Origin: Rhodoferax saidenbachensis
GTDB taxonomy: Bacteria; Pseudomonadota; Gammaproteobacteria; Burkholderiales; Burkholderiaceae_C
Length of the DNA: 64,000 nt
Direction of reading: 5' to 3'
NCBI RefSeq assembly: GCF_001955715.1
Contig: NZ_CP019239.1
Coordinates: 3,596,001 to 3,660,000 of the forward strand
The translations under genes and the position numbers were made by a program. This document shows, piece after piece, positions 39,601-47,032 of this stretch. The first letter of the stretch is position 1, and each line of letters starts with the position of its first letter. The notes under the pieces were generated by a model. It worked only from the letters and a program-made list of their open reading frames with translations, was not told the origin of the DNA and made no database searches.

Positions 39601-39998
39601 CGGAATTTGCACTCCAGGTGCTGCACAGTTTGCGCAACGAAGGCATTCCGCTCTACGTCGATGACTTCGGTACCGGCTACTCCTCCCTGGCCTACCTGCA
39701 GAAAATGCCGGTGGACTACATCAAGATCGACCAGTCGTTTGTTCGAAGCATGTCGACCAGCAAAGACTCCGCGCTCATCGTGAGATCGACCATTGACCTA
39801 GTGCACGACCTGGGCCGCAAGGCAGTTGCAGAAGGCGTGGAAACCCAGGGCGACTGGGACCAGTTGGCGGCCTTGGGGTGCGACTTCATACAGGGCTATT
39901 TCATCGCCAAACCCATGCCCTCCCAGGACCTGCCCGCCTGGATCGCGCAGTATCAGCCGCCCATCACTGGATTGCCACAGTCCCCCATTCGCGTGTAG
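36606..39998 (+). CDS. CHASE3-PAS-PAS-GAF-GGDEF-EAL signalling protein
   Basis: 1130 residues from ATG 36606 with GGGAG 8 nt upstream; an ATG at 36570 lacks this. TM1 about 14-34, periplasmic CHASE3-type helical region, TM2 about 185-206, PAS 1 (SIGDAVMATDAHARITRMNP), coiled coil, PAS 2 (VINNLPALIAYVDADQRYVY), GAF (MLRAADEQDLLDSMCRAIVD), GGDEF and EAL. The GGDEF site reads LRGDEFAILL, with Arg for the first Gly. The EAL site reads AEGLVRWKH but keeps its Glu, and DDFGTGYSSLAYL and AEGVET are intact. Likely a membrane-bound c-di-GMP phosphodiesterase with a regulatory GGDEF; activity unproven. Confidence 0.92.
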   Translation: MKPSMTHFASFEVKVLVAFGAAMLVVTSLATTTWRMSKDEEEASRLVAHTHAVLDGLARTRVATLQIEYATQSYRISGDPARIAERNTAIAEREVLLGKLKALTSNNPNQEARWDQLRGVLNQRLALSRKIEELRKTEGSAAANAFVATAPLQQTREAVYQILDAMDEEEHRLLQQRTAGQLQARKTLVVAGAVVSGLLLLLLTGTYAVIRRQVRATAASQRALAESEENLSITLYSIGDAVMATDAHARITRMNPVAETLTGWAMADALGHSVDEVFNIINEFTRRPAVVPVAQALETGETQELEQHTVLIARDGSERPISDSAAPIRNATGTVTGVVLVFRDVTAARQAEHTIRQQNELLEQRVAQRTEQLRDSEDHLRSVINNLPALIAYVDADQRYVYANAQYHGRFAPERAEITGCTVREILGDALYTTVAPMIADVLQGNPRSYDWQPFPDAWQLVSYVPKRTAQNQVLGYYVLISDITERKHAEEKIQTLNTELEHHIHTLERTGRALKTLSAGNRSMLRAADEQDLLDSMCRAIVDAGSYPAVAVWYKNNDASQSLTPMAGEGYPAGLSALNQLKVTWADNEKGQGAVAKAIRTGQTQAVTNMLADASYHQWRDSLHGIACVVACPVQVGGEVIGTLAIYGAEPDAISLDEQALLTELADDLAFGISTLRTRQAQRETQEAMHRLTRYDKLTSLPNETQFSDFLTAAIESGRQFNQAFALLQVNIDRLNEINDALGFSHGDQLLRAFSARLVATVPDTALVARLRGDEFAILLPDSHAEAALAIVQQVGAVLAQPFPIADIPLDVSARIGVAFFPEHGATPHDLYRHVDSAVNQAKRQGISHVIFDPAQSQEQSRRLSVASELRRAIENGDLLLYLQPKVEVASGKVCGAEGLVRWKHAERGLIPPSEFISLAEHTGLIKPLTEWVIETGLRLNHAWQRQGCALPIALNLSARNLRDENLLEKIRQLRATWSAGAGLLELEITESSVMDDPEFALQVLHSLRNEGIPLYVDDFGTGYSSLAYLQKMPVDYIKIDQSFVRSMSTSKDSALIVRSTIDLVHDLGRKAVAEGVETQGDWDQLAALGCDFIQGYFIAKPMPSQDLPAWIAQYQPPITGLPQSPIRV

Positions 39999-40040
39999 CG
40001 CGCGTGTCCAACGGGCGTACACCCCTTATCACTGCGGTCA

Positions 40041-40114
40041 GCTTGATAACCACAAGCCCACATGATCCGCATTACCGAACCCAAACTCCCGCTCGCCGCC
40101 CTGCCGGTAGAGGC
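40041..40114 (+). pseudogene. 5' fragment of the COG2509 flavoprotein gene
   Basis: GCTTGATAACCACAAGCCCA, then ATG 40062 and MIRITEPKLPLAALPVEA: a close copy of the upstream region and first ~18 codons of the full gene at 45133 (MIRITELKLPLSALPVEA). It stops abruptly at 40114 and is fused to a cysK-like 3' fragment. Confidence 0.85.
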
Positions 40115-40118
40115 TGTG

Positions 40119-40200
40119 GGAAATTCCTGCGGGTGCCACGGTGCTGGGCTTCAACTACGACACGGGTGAGCGCGACCTCCCGGCTGAGGGTTTCTTGCCC
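40119..40200 (+). pseudogene. 3' fragment of a cysK-like gene
   Basis: Reads [20 protein letters not shown] and then PAEGFLP, matching the end of CysK at 36351-36437 ([28 protein letters not shown]). The frame is still open but it has no start of its own and is diverged, so it looks like an old remnant. Confidence 0.85.
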
Positions 40201-40237
40201 CCCCCAAAGCGCCTGGCCTCGCCATACATGGCGTGGC

Positions 40238-41077
40238 TCACGCAAGCAAGAAGTTACTGTGCGCCACCGCCAACGTGTTCGGCGCCGTGGCCGTTTCGTC
40301 TTTCAAATCAACCCCGGAGAGCTTGCGTTGACGCGCCTGCGTCAGCAGGTAATGCAGCTTGAAGGCGGCGGCGTCATACGAAAGACCCGCCGGGCGCACA
40401 TTCGAAATACAGTTGCGGCTGGCATCCGTCAGCCCCACACGGGGCATCCAGGTCAGATATAAGCCCATGCTGTCGGGTGAACTCAGGCCCGGGCGCTCGC
40501 CAATCAGCACCACCACCGCCTTGGCGCCCAGCACCTGGCCGATCTCATCACCCACGGCCACCCGGGCCTCGCGCACCAAACACAGGGGCGCTACGCGCCA
40601 GCCGTCATCGGCCATGCGCGCGCGCAGTGCCGCCAAAAATGGCGCTGCGTTTTGTGCAATGGCCAAGGCCGATAGCCCATCGGCAACGACCAACGCCAGG
40701 TCAAACGTGCGCGTTTCGATGTCGGCAGCGTCTGACGGTGCAGGGCAGGCCTTTTCCAGACGCTCGCGTGAGGCGACATCCAGGCGGCGCCCCAGATCGG
40801 GCCGCTGCAGGTACTGGTTGCGGTCCGTTACCGCACTGTGCAATGACAAGGGGGCAGCGCCCGCATCGGGCCAAGCCGCTTGGAGCGGCCCCGCCAGCGC
40901 GTCAACATCCAAAGGACGATGCACAGCATCCCGCGCTTGGGCATGGGCTAGCTGAAACTCCAGATGGGCCGCAGTGGGCAAACTGGTGCCGGCCCGCCCC
41001 AAGGCGATCCGGGCGTCGGTGAACTGGCGCAAGGCCGCCCACGGGTTGGCAGTGACAGGAGAAACCGAATCGCGCAT
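40238..41077 (-). CDS. eutC: Ethanolamine ammonia-lyase small subunit
   Basis: Light chain of the adenosylcobalamin-dependent lyase that splits ethanolamine to acetaldehyde and ammonia. 279 residues. [20 protein letters not shown] and [14 protein letters not shown] at the N-terminus, [19 protein letters not shown] in the centre, [20 protein letters not shown] and [20 protein letters not shown] near the C-terminus are EutC hallmarks. It starts 9 nt after eutB, the last gene of eat-eutB-eutC. No carboxysome-like shell genes accompany it. Confidence 0.96.
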   Translation of the reverse strand: MRDSVSPVTANPWAALRQFTDARIALGRAGTSLPTAAHLEFQLAHAQARDAVHRPLDVDALAGPLQAAWPDAGAAPLSLHSAVTDRNQYLQRPDLGRRLDVASRERLEKACPAPSDAADIETRTFDLALVVADGLSALAIAQNAAPFLAALRARMADDGWRVAPLCLVREARVAVGDEIGQVLGAKAVVVLIGERPGLSSPDSMGLYLTWMPRVGLTDASRNCISNVRPAGLSYDAAAFKLHYLLTQARQRKLSGVDLKDETATAPNTLAVAHSNFLLA

Positions 41078-41086
41078 GCGTAATTT

Positions 41087-42487
41087 TCAGCCGATCTGTT
41101 GCAGTGCTTTTTCAAAAGCAGAAGGCAGGCCGGGGTGCAGCGTCAATGCGTCGCCTTCGCCTTGAAAGATCTGCATGCGCTGTAACCAAACTTCGAACTC
41201 TGGCGCCGGGCGCAAACCCAGCACCTTGCGCACATACAGCGCATCGTGGAAAGACGTGGTCTGGTAGTTGAGCATGATGTCGTCAGACCCAGGAATGCCC
41301 ATCACAAAATTGCAGCCGGCAGCCCCCAGCAGGGTCAGCAACACATCCATATCGTTTTGATCGGCTTCCGCATGGTTGGTGTAACAAACGTCACACCCCA
41401 TCGGCAGACCCAGCAGCTTGGCGCAGAAGTGGTCTTCCAATCCCGCGCGGATGATTTGTTTGCCATCAAACAGGTATTCAGGGCCGATGAAGCCGACCAC
41501 CGTATTGACCAACAAGGGCTTGAACTGCCGCGCCACGGCGTAGGCCCGAGCCTCGCAGGTTTGCTGGTCCATGCCATGGTGGGCATTGGCCGACAAAGCG
41601 CTGCCCTGCCCGGTCTCGAAATACATGACGTTGTCGCCCACCGTGCCACGCCGCAATGAGAGGGCTGCACTGCGCGCCTCGGCCAGCAAGGCCAGATTCA
41701 AGCCGAAGCTGCTGTTGGTGGCCTCTGTGCCGCCGATGGACTGGAACACCAGGTCCACAGGAGCTCCGCGCTCAATCGCCTGAATGGTGTTGGTAACGTG
41801 GGTCAACACACACGACTGGGTAGGTATCTCGTAGTGCGCAATGATGTCGGCCATCATGTGCACCAGCTTCATCACCTGCGCCACGTTGTCGGTCGCAGGG
41901 TTGATGCCAATGACGGCATCTCCACTGCCGTACAACAGCCCGTCGAGCAGGCTTGCAGCGATGCCCGTGGCATCGTCGGTGGGATGGTTGGGCTGCAAGC
42001 GCGTGGACATGCGGCCCTGCAGGCCTACCGTATTGCGAAAGGCAGTGACAACCCGGCATTTCTTGGCAACCAAAATCAAGTCCTGGTTGCGCATGAGCTT
42101 GCTGACTCCGGCCGCCATTTCCGGCGTGATGCCCGGCGCCAGCGCCTGCAGCGCTGCCGTGTTCGCCGCATCGCTCAAGAGCCAGTTGCGGAAATCGCCC
42201 ACGGTCAGGTGGGCGACGGGTGCAAATGCCTGGGCGTCATGCGAATCAAGAATCAGCCGGGTGACTTCATCGGATTCATAGGGCACCAGTGCTTCATTCA
42301 AAAAAGTACGCAACGGGATCGCCGCCAACGCCATTTGCGCGGCCGCACGCTCCTGGGCACTGTGTGCGGCCACGCCCGCCAGCACATCTCCGGACCGCAA
42401 AGGTGTGGCCTTGGCCATCAGGTCTTTGAGGTCATGAAACCCGTAGGTCTGACGGCCTACGGTGTGGCGATAGGAGTGTGTTGGCAA
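41087..42487 (-). CDS. eutB: Ethanolamine ammonia-lyase large subunit
   Basis: Catalytic heavy chain with the ethanolamine-binding TIM barrel. 466 residues if started at the TTG 42487, the only start that restores the conserved N-terminus YGFHDLKDLMAKATPLRSGD; no good Shine-Dalgarno, so the start is uncertain. Conserved blocks: SGDAVIGINPATDN, PTQSCVLTHVTNTIQAIERG, YFETGQGSALSANAHHGMDQ, NTVVGFIGPEYLFDGKQIIR, and GCDVCYTNHAEADQNDMD. Lies 29 nt after the permease gene and 9 nt before eutC. Confidence 0.96.
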   Translation of the reverse strand: MPTHSYRHTVGRQTYGFHDLKDLMAKATPLRSGDVLAGVAAHSAQERAAAQMALAAIPLRTFLNEALVPYESDEVTRLILDSHDAQAFAPVAHLTVGDFRNWLLSDAANTAALQALAPGITPEMAAGVSKLMRNQDLILVAKKCRVVTAFRNTVGLQGRMSTRLQPNHPTDDATGIAASLLDGLLYGSGDAVIGINPATDNVAQVMKLVHMMADIIAHYEIPTQSCVLTHVTNTIQAIERGAPVDLVFQSIGGTEATNSSFGLNLALLAEARSAALSLRRGTVGDNVMYFETGQGSALSANAHHGMDQQTCEARAYAVARQFKPLLVNTVVGFIGPEYLFDGKQIIRAGLEDHFCAKLLGLPMGCDVCYTNHAEADQNDMDVLLTLLGAAGCNFVMGIPGSDDIMLNYQTTSFHDALYVRKVLGLRPAPEFEVWLQRMQIFQGEGDALTLHPGLPSAFEKALQQIG

Positions 42488-42516
42488 GGCAAATGGGGGG
42501 ACTTGGCCCCGTTTAT

Positions 42517-43914
42517 TTACTTGGCAATGGGCGCTGCCATGTCAATTGGCAAGGCCGCAGCGCGTTGTTGTCCTGTCATCTTAAAGTAGCCGTAGCCCAG
42601 CACCAGGAAGCCCACAAACAAACCGAAGATCAGCGGGTTGTAGTAAATCATGGTGGCCATGCACACCAATGCACCAAACAGGGCAAACGCCGGGAAATAG
42701 GGGTACAGAGGCGCACGGAAAGGGCGCACCATGTCAGGCTCTGAACGGCGCAATTTGAACAAGCTCAGCATGCTCAAGATGTACATCAGGATGGCGCCGA
42801 ATACCGACATGGTGACGATATTCGCCGTCAGGGACTGGCCGCCAATGGTGATCAACTCGTCACTGTAGATGGCCGCAATACCAATGACGCCGCCGGCCAA
42901 AATGGCGCGGTGTGGCGTCTTGAAGCGGGGGTGCACCTTGGCGAAGTACGCGGGCAAATAGGCCTCGCGAGACAGTGCATAGATCTGGCGGGAGTAGCCC
43001 AAAATGATGCCGTGGAACGAGGCCACCAAACCAAACAGGCCCAACCACACCAGCATGTGCAACCAGCCGCTGTTTTCACCCACGATCAACTTCATGGCTT
43101 GGGGCAAGGGGTCATTGATATTGGCGAGCTTGGTCCAGTCGCCGGCACCACCGGCAAACACCATCACGCCCACGGCCAAAAATACCAGCGTCAAAATGCC
43201 CGCGATGTAAGCGATCGGGATAGAGCGCTTGGGGTCTTTGGCCTCTTCAGCGGCCATGGCCACGCCTTCAATCGCCAGGAAAAACCAGATGGCAAACGGA
43301 ATCGCGGCAAACATGCCGGGAATGGCTGCGAGGCTGAAGCTGTCCTGACCGGACCAGCCGCCTTTGGTGAAATTGGCCATGGAGAAACCGGGAGACACCA
43401 CACCCATGAACACCAGCAACTCGAAGATGGCCAAGATGGTCACACACAGCTCAAAAGTCGCCGCAATTTGCACGCCAACAATATTGAGCGTCATGAACAC
43501 CAGATAGGCGCCCAAAGCGGCCAACTTGGGGTCTAGTCCGGGGAACTGCACATTGAGGTAAGCACCAATCGCCAAGGAGATGGCAGGCGGGGCAAACACA
43601 AACTCCACCAAGGTTGCCGCGCCAGCCAGGTACCCGCCCGTGGGCCCAAATGCACGCTTGCTATAGGCAAAAGGACCGCCGGCGTGCGGAATGGACGTCG
43701 TCAGCTCGGTGAAGCTGAAAATGAACGTGGCGTACATGGCGGCAATGAACAAAGCCGTGACGGTAAAGCCCAGGGTGCCGGCAGACGCCCACCCGAAACT
43801 CCAGCCGAAATACTCGCCCGAGATCACCAGGCCGACCGCGATCCCCCAGAGTTGCAGGGTGCTGAGCACCGGTTTGAGCACATGGGTGCCCGAAGATGAA
43901 TTGCCAGCTTGCAT
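42517..43914 (-). CDS. eat: Ethanolamine permease (APC superfamily, EAT type)
   Basis: 465 residues, about twelve membrane helices; brings ethanolamine into the cell. N-terminal LWGIAVGLVISGEYFGWSFG, SIPHAGGPFAYSKRAFGPTG and EFVFAPPAISLAIGAYLN resemble known EAT permeases, and linkage to eutBC settles the substrate. Strong GGAGG ahead of the ATG. First gene of the eat-eutB-eutC unit, transcribed away from the AraC regulator. Confidence 0.92.
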   Translation of the reverse strand: MQAGNSSSGTHVLKPVLSTLQLWGIAVGLVISGEYFGWSFGWASAGTLGFTVTALFIAAMYATFIFSFTELTTSIPHAGGPFAYSKRAFGPTGGYLAGAATLVEFVFAPPAISLAIGAYLNVQFPGLDPKLAALGAYLVFMTLNIVGVQIAATFELCVTILAIFELLVFMGVVSPGFSMANFTKGGWSGQDSFSLAAIPGMFAAIPFAIWFFLAIEGVAMAAEEAKDPKRSIPIAYIAGILTLVFLAVGVMVFAGGAGDWTKLANINDPLPQAMKLIVGENSGWLHMLVWLGLFGLVASFHGIILGYSRQIYALSREAYLPAYFAKVHPRFKTPHRAILAGGVIGIAAIYSDELITIGGQSLTANIVTMSVFGAILMYILSMLSLFKLRRSEPDMVRPFRAPLYPYFPAFALFGALVCMATMIYYNPLIFGLFVGFLVLGYGYFKMTGQQRAAALPIDMAAPIAK

Positions 43915-44081
43915 GAAATTCCTCCGACATGGATAGAAAAAGAGAGCCCCCTAAATCGGCACGGGCTTTGCATGCGACGAATGTAGGCAGTCCTGTCCCG
44001 GCGCGGTATCGAAATTCGGCAAAGTTGCATCCCGCACTTTGACGGTGCGCTGGTGCATGGACTGGGCGACCGGAACACACC

Positions 44082-45032
44082 ATGACCATCCACTACCCGC
44101 TGCCACTGCAGACCCGCATCGTTGAAGCCACCGATGCGGATGAGCACGCCAACAACCTGACCAACTGGGAGCAGCGTTATGACCAGATGACAGCGGGCGT
44201 TTTCCATGGCTTGCTGGAAGAACTGCAGTTGCCCCACATGCAGGTTTTTCGGGAGAGCACGAGCCAGGGCATGCACCAGTCCTGTTGCGTCTGGCCAGAT
44301 GCCGTTTGGTTTGGCCTGCCCTACTCGGCCCAGGCCACGCGCATCAATGGCCGCGTGGCAGAGAAAGACGCCATCATGGTGCGCCCGGGTGCCTGCGAGT
44401 TTGAGTTGATGACACCGGCCGATTACACGATCTATGGCGTGGTGGTCCGTCTGGACGCCCTGCAGAATGCGGCGGACCGCGGGGGCTACGCACTGGATTG
44501 GAACCAGTTGGGTCGCACGGAACGTGTGCATGCCCACCCAGGCCTCCGTCGCACATGCGTGCATGCCCTGGCAGAGCTACTGCAGCCCATGGCGCCCCAC
44601 AACGAGGCAAACACCGCACAGCAATGCGTATTTGACGCACTGCTGCCCTTGCTCGACACGCGTGCGCCCGATGCGGCCATGCCCACCAGCTTTGCCCGGC
44701 GCCAGCGCATTGTCGCGAAGGCACAGGACTACGTGCGGGAGCACCACGACCAGGCCCTGACCGTACCCGCGCTGTGCGACAAGCTGTTTGTAAGCCGCCG
44801 CACGCTGCAATACTGCTTTGAGGACGTGCTGGGCATCAACCCTATGCAGTACCTGCGCATCGTGCGACTCAATGGTGCACGCAGGCATTTGCGCGACGCT
44901 GCAGCCGCGTCGAAAACGGTGCGCGATGTGGCGGCGGACTGGGGCTTCTGGCATTTCAGCCAGTTCTCCAACGACTACAAAAAACTGTTTGGCCACAGCC
45001 CCTCTGAGATGCTGCGCCAGCGCCGCCACTGA
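44082..45032 (+). CDS. AraC-family regulator, probable activator of the ethanolamine genes (EutR-like)
   Basis: 316 residues. N-terminal sensor region (about 1-210), then a C-terminal AraC double helix-turn-helix: VPALCDKLFVSRRTLQYCFE and RDVAADWGFWHFSQFSNDYK followed by KLFGHSPSEMLRQ. Divergent from eat across 167 bp, the classic arrangement of a local activator sensing ethanolamine and B12. The effector is inferred from context, not from sequence. Confidence 0.87.
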   Translation: MTIHYPLPLQTRIVEATDADEHANNLTNWEQRYDQMTAGVFHGLLEELQLPHMQVFRESTSQGMHQSCCVWPDAVWFGLPYSAQATRINGRVAEKDAIMVRPGACEFELMTPADYTIYGVVVRLDALQNAADRGGYALDWNQLGRTERVHAHPGLRRTCVHALAELLQPMAPHNEANTAQQCVFDALLPLLDTRAPDAAMPTSFARRQRIVAKAQDYVREHHDQALTVPALCDKLFVSRRTLQYCFEDVLGINPMQYLRIVRLNGARRHLRDAAAASKTVRDVAADWGFWHFSQFSNDYKKLFGHSPSEMLRQRRH

Positions 45033-45132
45033 ATCTTTGCATAAGCCGCAATGTGCGGTGCGGGGTTCGACAGACAGAACCGGCACCGCAAGAAACTAAA
45101 ATTGGGGTTCTGCTTGATAACTACGAGCCCCC

Positions 45133-46938
45133 ATGATCCGCATTACCGAACTCAAACTCCCGCTATCCGCCCTGCCCGTAGAGGCCCGCCGCGCCGCCGA
45201 TGCGCCCACGGAAACCGAAGCCGACCGTGCACCGGTCGCCCACCCCATCCCTGCGCTGAAGCAAATGTGCGCGAGTGCGCTGGGCGTGGATGCCGCAGAC
45301 ATCGCCGACCTGCAGGTGTTCAAACGCAGCTTTGACGCACGCAAGGCGGAGCTGCTGGCGGTCTATATCGCCGATATCACGCTAGCGCAACCTGCGCAGG
45401 AAACCGCCTTGCTGGCCCGTTTTCCCGGGCACCCCCATATCGGGCCCACGCCCGACATGGCGTACCGCCCGGTCGCCCAGGCCCCAGCAGATTTGCAGGA
45501 GCGCCCCGTGGTCGTGGGCTTTGGCCCCTGCGGCATGTTTGCGGCGCTGGTGCTGGCACAAATGGGCTTCAGGCCCATCGTGTTGGAACGCGGCAAGACC
45601 GTGCGTGAACGCACCAAGGACACCTGGGGCCTGTGGCGCAAGAAGACGCTGAACCCCGAAAGCAATGTGCAGTTTGGCGAAGGCGGTGCCGGTACCTTTT
45701 CGGACGGCAAGCTTTACAGCCAGATCAAGGACCCGCGTTTTCTGGGCCGCAAGGTGATGCACGAGTTTGTGGAACACGGCGCGCCCGCCGAAATCCTGTA
45801 CGAAGCACACCCGCACATCGGTACCTTCAAGCTGGTGAAGGTGGTGGAGGGCATCCGCGCGCAGATCATTGCGCTGGGCGGTGAGATCCGGTTTGAGCAG
45901 CGCGTCGTTGATGTGCTATTAAAAAATGAGCTGGGTACGCAATCCCTGTGCGGGCTAGAGGTCGAAAATCTTCAGAATGGCAGCATCACCACGCTGCCCG
46001 CCCGCCACGTGGTCATGGCCCTGGGCCACAGCGCCCGCGACACCTTTGCCATGCTCTACGAGCGCGGCGTGGCCATGCACGCCAAACCCTTCTCGGTGGG
46101 CTTTCGCATTGAACATCCGCAAGGCGTGATCGACCGCGCACGCTGGGGCCGCCACGCCGGCCACCCGCTCTTGGGCGCGGCCGACTACAAGCTGGTGCAC
46201 CACGCGGCCAACGGGCGCTCGGTCTACAGCTTCTGCATGTGCCCCGGCGGCACCGTGGTGGCCGCCACCAGCGAACCCGGGCGCGTGGTCACCAACGGCA
46301 TGAGCCAGTACTCGCGTAATGAACGCAATGCCAATGCAGGCATCGTGGTGGGCATTGACCCGCCCGACTACCCCGATGACGAAGCCGCCATGGTGCACGC
46401 CTTTGGCGAAGAAAAGGGCCGGCGTTATGCGCAGGAAGCCGCCACGCTGAAGGCGGGCGACGCGAAAGCGGCCCATCCCATGTCGGGCATCGCGCTGCAG
46501 CGCCAGCTCGAATCCAGCGCCTACATGTTGGGCGGCGCCACCTACGAAGCGCCGGGGCAACTGGTGGGCGACTTCATAACCGCCAAGCCATCCAGCGCCT
46601 TTGGCAGCGTGCAGCCCTCCTACAAACCGGGCGTGAAACTGGGCGACCTGGCACCGAGCCTGCCCGGCTACGCCATTGAAGCGATCCGCGAAGCCCTGCC
46701 CGCCTTTGGCAAGAAGATCAAAGGCTTTGACATGGCCGACGCCGTACTCACCGGCGTGGAAACCCGCACCTCCAGCCCCATCAAAATCCCGCGCGGCGAA
46801 GACCTGCAATGCAGCAACGTACGCGGCCTCTACCCGGCAGGTGAAGGCGCTTCTTATGCGGGCGGCATTCTGTCAGCCGGGGTCGACGGCATCCGGGTGG
46901 CGGAAGCGCTGGCACTTTCGCTGTTGGAACAGGCATAA
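45133..46938 (+). CDS. NAD(P)/FAD-dependent oxidoreductase (COG2509 family)
   Basis: 601 residues. N-terminal ~95 residues form a small domain (MIRITELKLPLSALPVEARR, LQVFKRSFDARK); FAD-binding VVVGFGPCGMFAALVLAQMG at about 125-144, ERGKTVRERTKDTW, NVQFGEGGAGTFSDGKLY, VVMALGHSARDTFAMLYERG and the C-terminal FAD contact LYPAGEGASYAGGILSAGVD. The family is widespread; its substrate is not established. A ~57-bp repeat encodes VLLKNELGTQSLCGLEVEN within it. Its 5' end is duplicated as a fragment at 40041-40114. A strong terminator follows. Confidence 0.9.
   Translation: MIRITELKLPLSALPVEARRAADAPTETEADRAPVAHPIPALKQMCASALGVDAADIADLQVFKRSFDARKAELLAVYIADITLAQPAQETALLARFPGHPHIGPTPDMAYRPVAQAPADLQERPVVVGFGPCGMFAALVLAQMGFRPIVLERGKTVRERTKDTWGLWRKKTLNPESNVQFGEGGAGTFSDGKLYSQIKDPRFLGRKVMHEFVEHGAPAEILYEAHPHIGTFKLVKVVEGIRAQIIALGGEIRFEQRVVDVLLKNELGTQSLCGLEVENLQNGSITTLPARHVVMALGHSARDTFAMLYERGVAMHAKPFSVGFRIEHPQGVIDRARWGRHAGHPLLGAADYKLVHHAANGRSVYSFCMCPGGTVVAATSEPGRVVTNGMSQYSRNERNANAGIVVGIDPPDYPDDEAAMVHAFGEEKGRRYAQEAATLKAGDAKAAHPMSGIALQRQLESSAYMLGGATYEAPGQLVGDFITAKPSSAFGSVQPSYKPGVKLGDLAPSLPGYAIEAIREALPAFGKKIKGFDMADAVLTGVETRTSSPIKIPRGEDLQCSNVRGLYPAGEGASYAGGILSAGVDGIRVAEALALSLLEQA
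45912..45969 (+). repeat. ~57-bp dispersed repeat, copy 7 (inside the COG2509 gene)
   Basis: Plus-strand reading shows TGTGCTATTAAAAAATGAGC, ACGCAATCCCTGTGC and GGGCTAGAGGTCGAAAAT. Sense orientation, read as VLLKNELGTQSLCGLEVEN, the murC/murG frame. Confidence 0.8.
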
Positions 46939-46982
46939 AAAAGCCGCCGACCACCCTCGTGAGAGGATGGGTCGGCGGTTTA
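46937..46982. terminator. Bidirectional intrinsic terminator between the flavoprotein and porin genes
   Basis: AAGCCGCCGACC and GGGTCGGCGGTTT form a stem around a 16-nt loop that contains a smaller hairpin; A-run on the left, T-run on the right. Serves the flavoprotein gene on the plus strand and the porin gene on the minus strand. Confidence 0.88.
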
Positions 46983-47032
46983 ACCTTGGTATCTGTCTAC
47001 TGGGCTGTCGTGATGACAGCCGTGCGGGCTAC

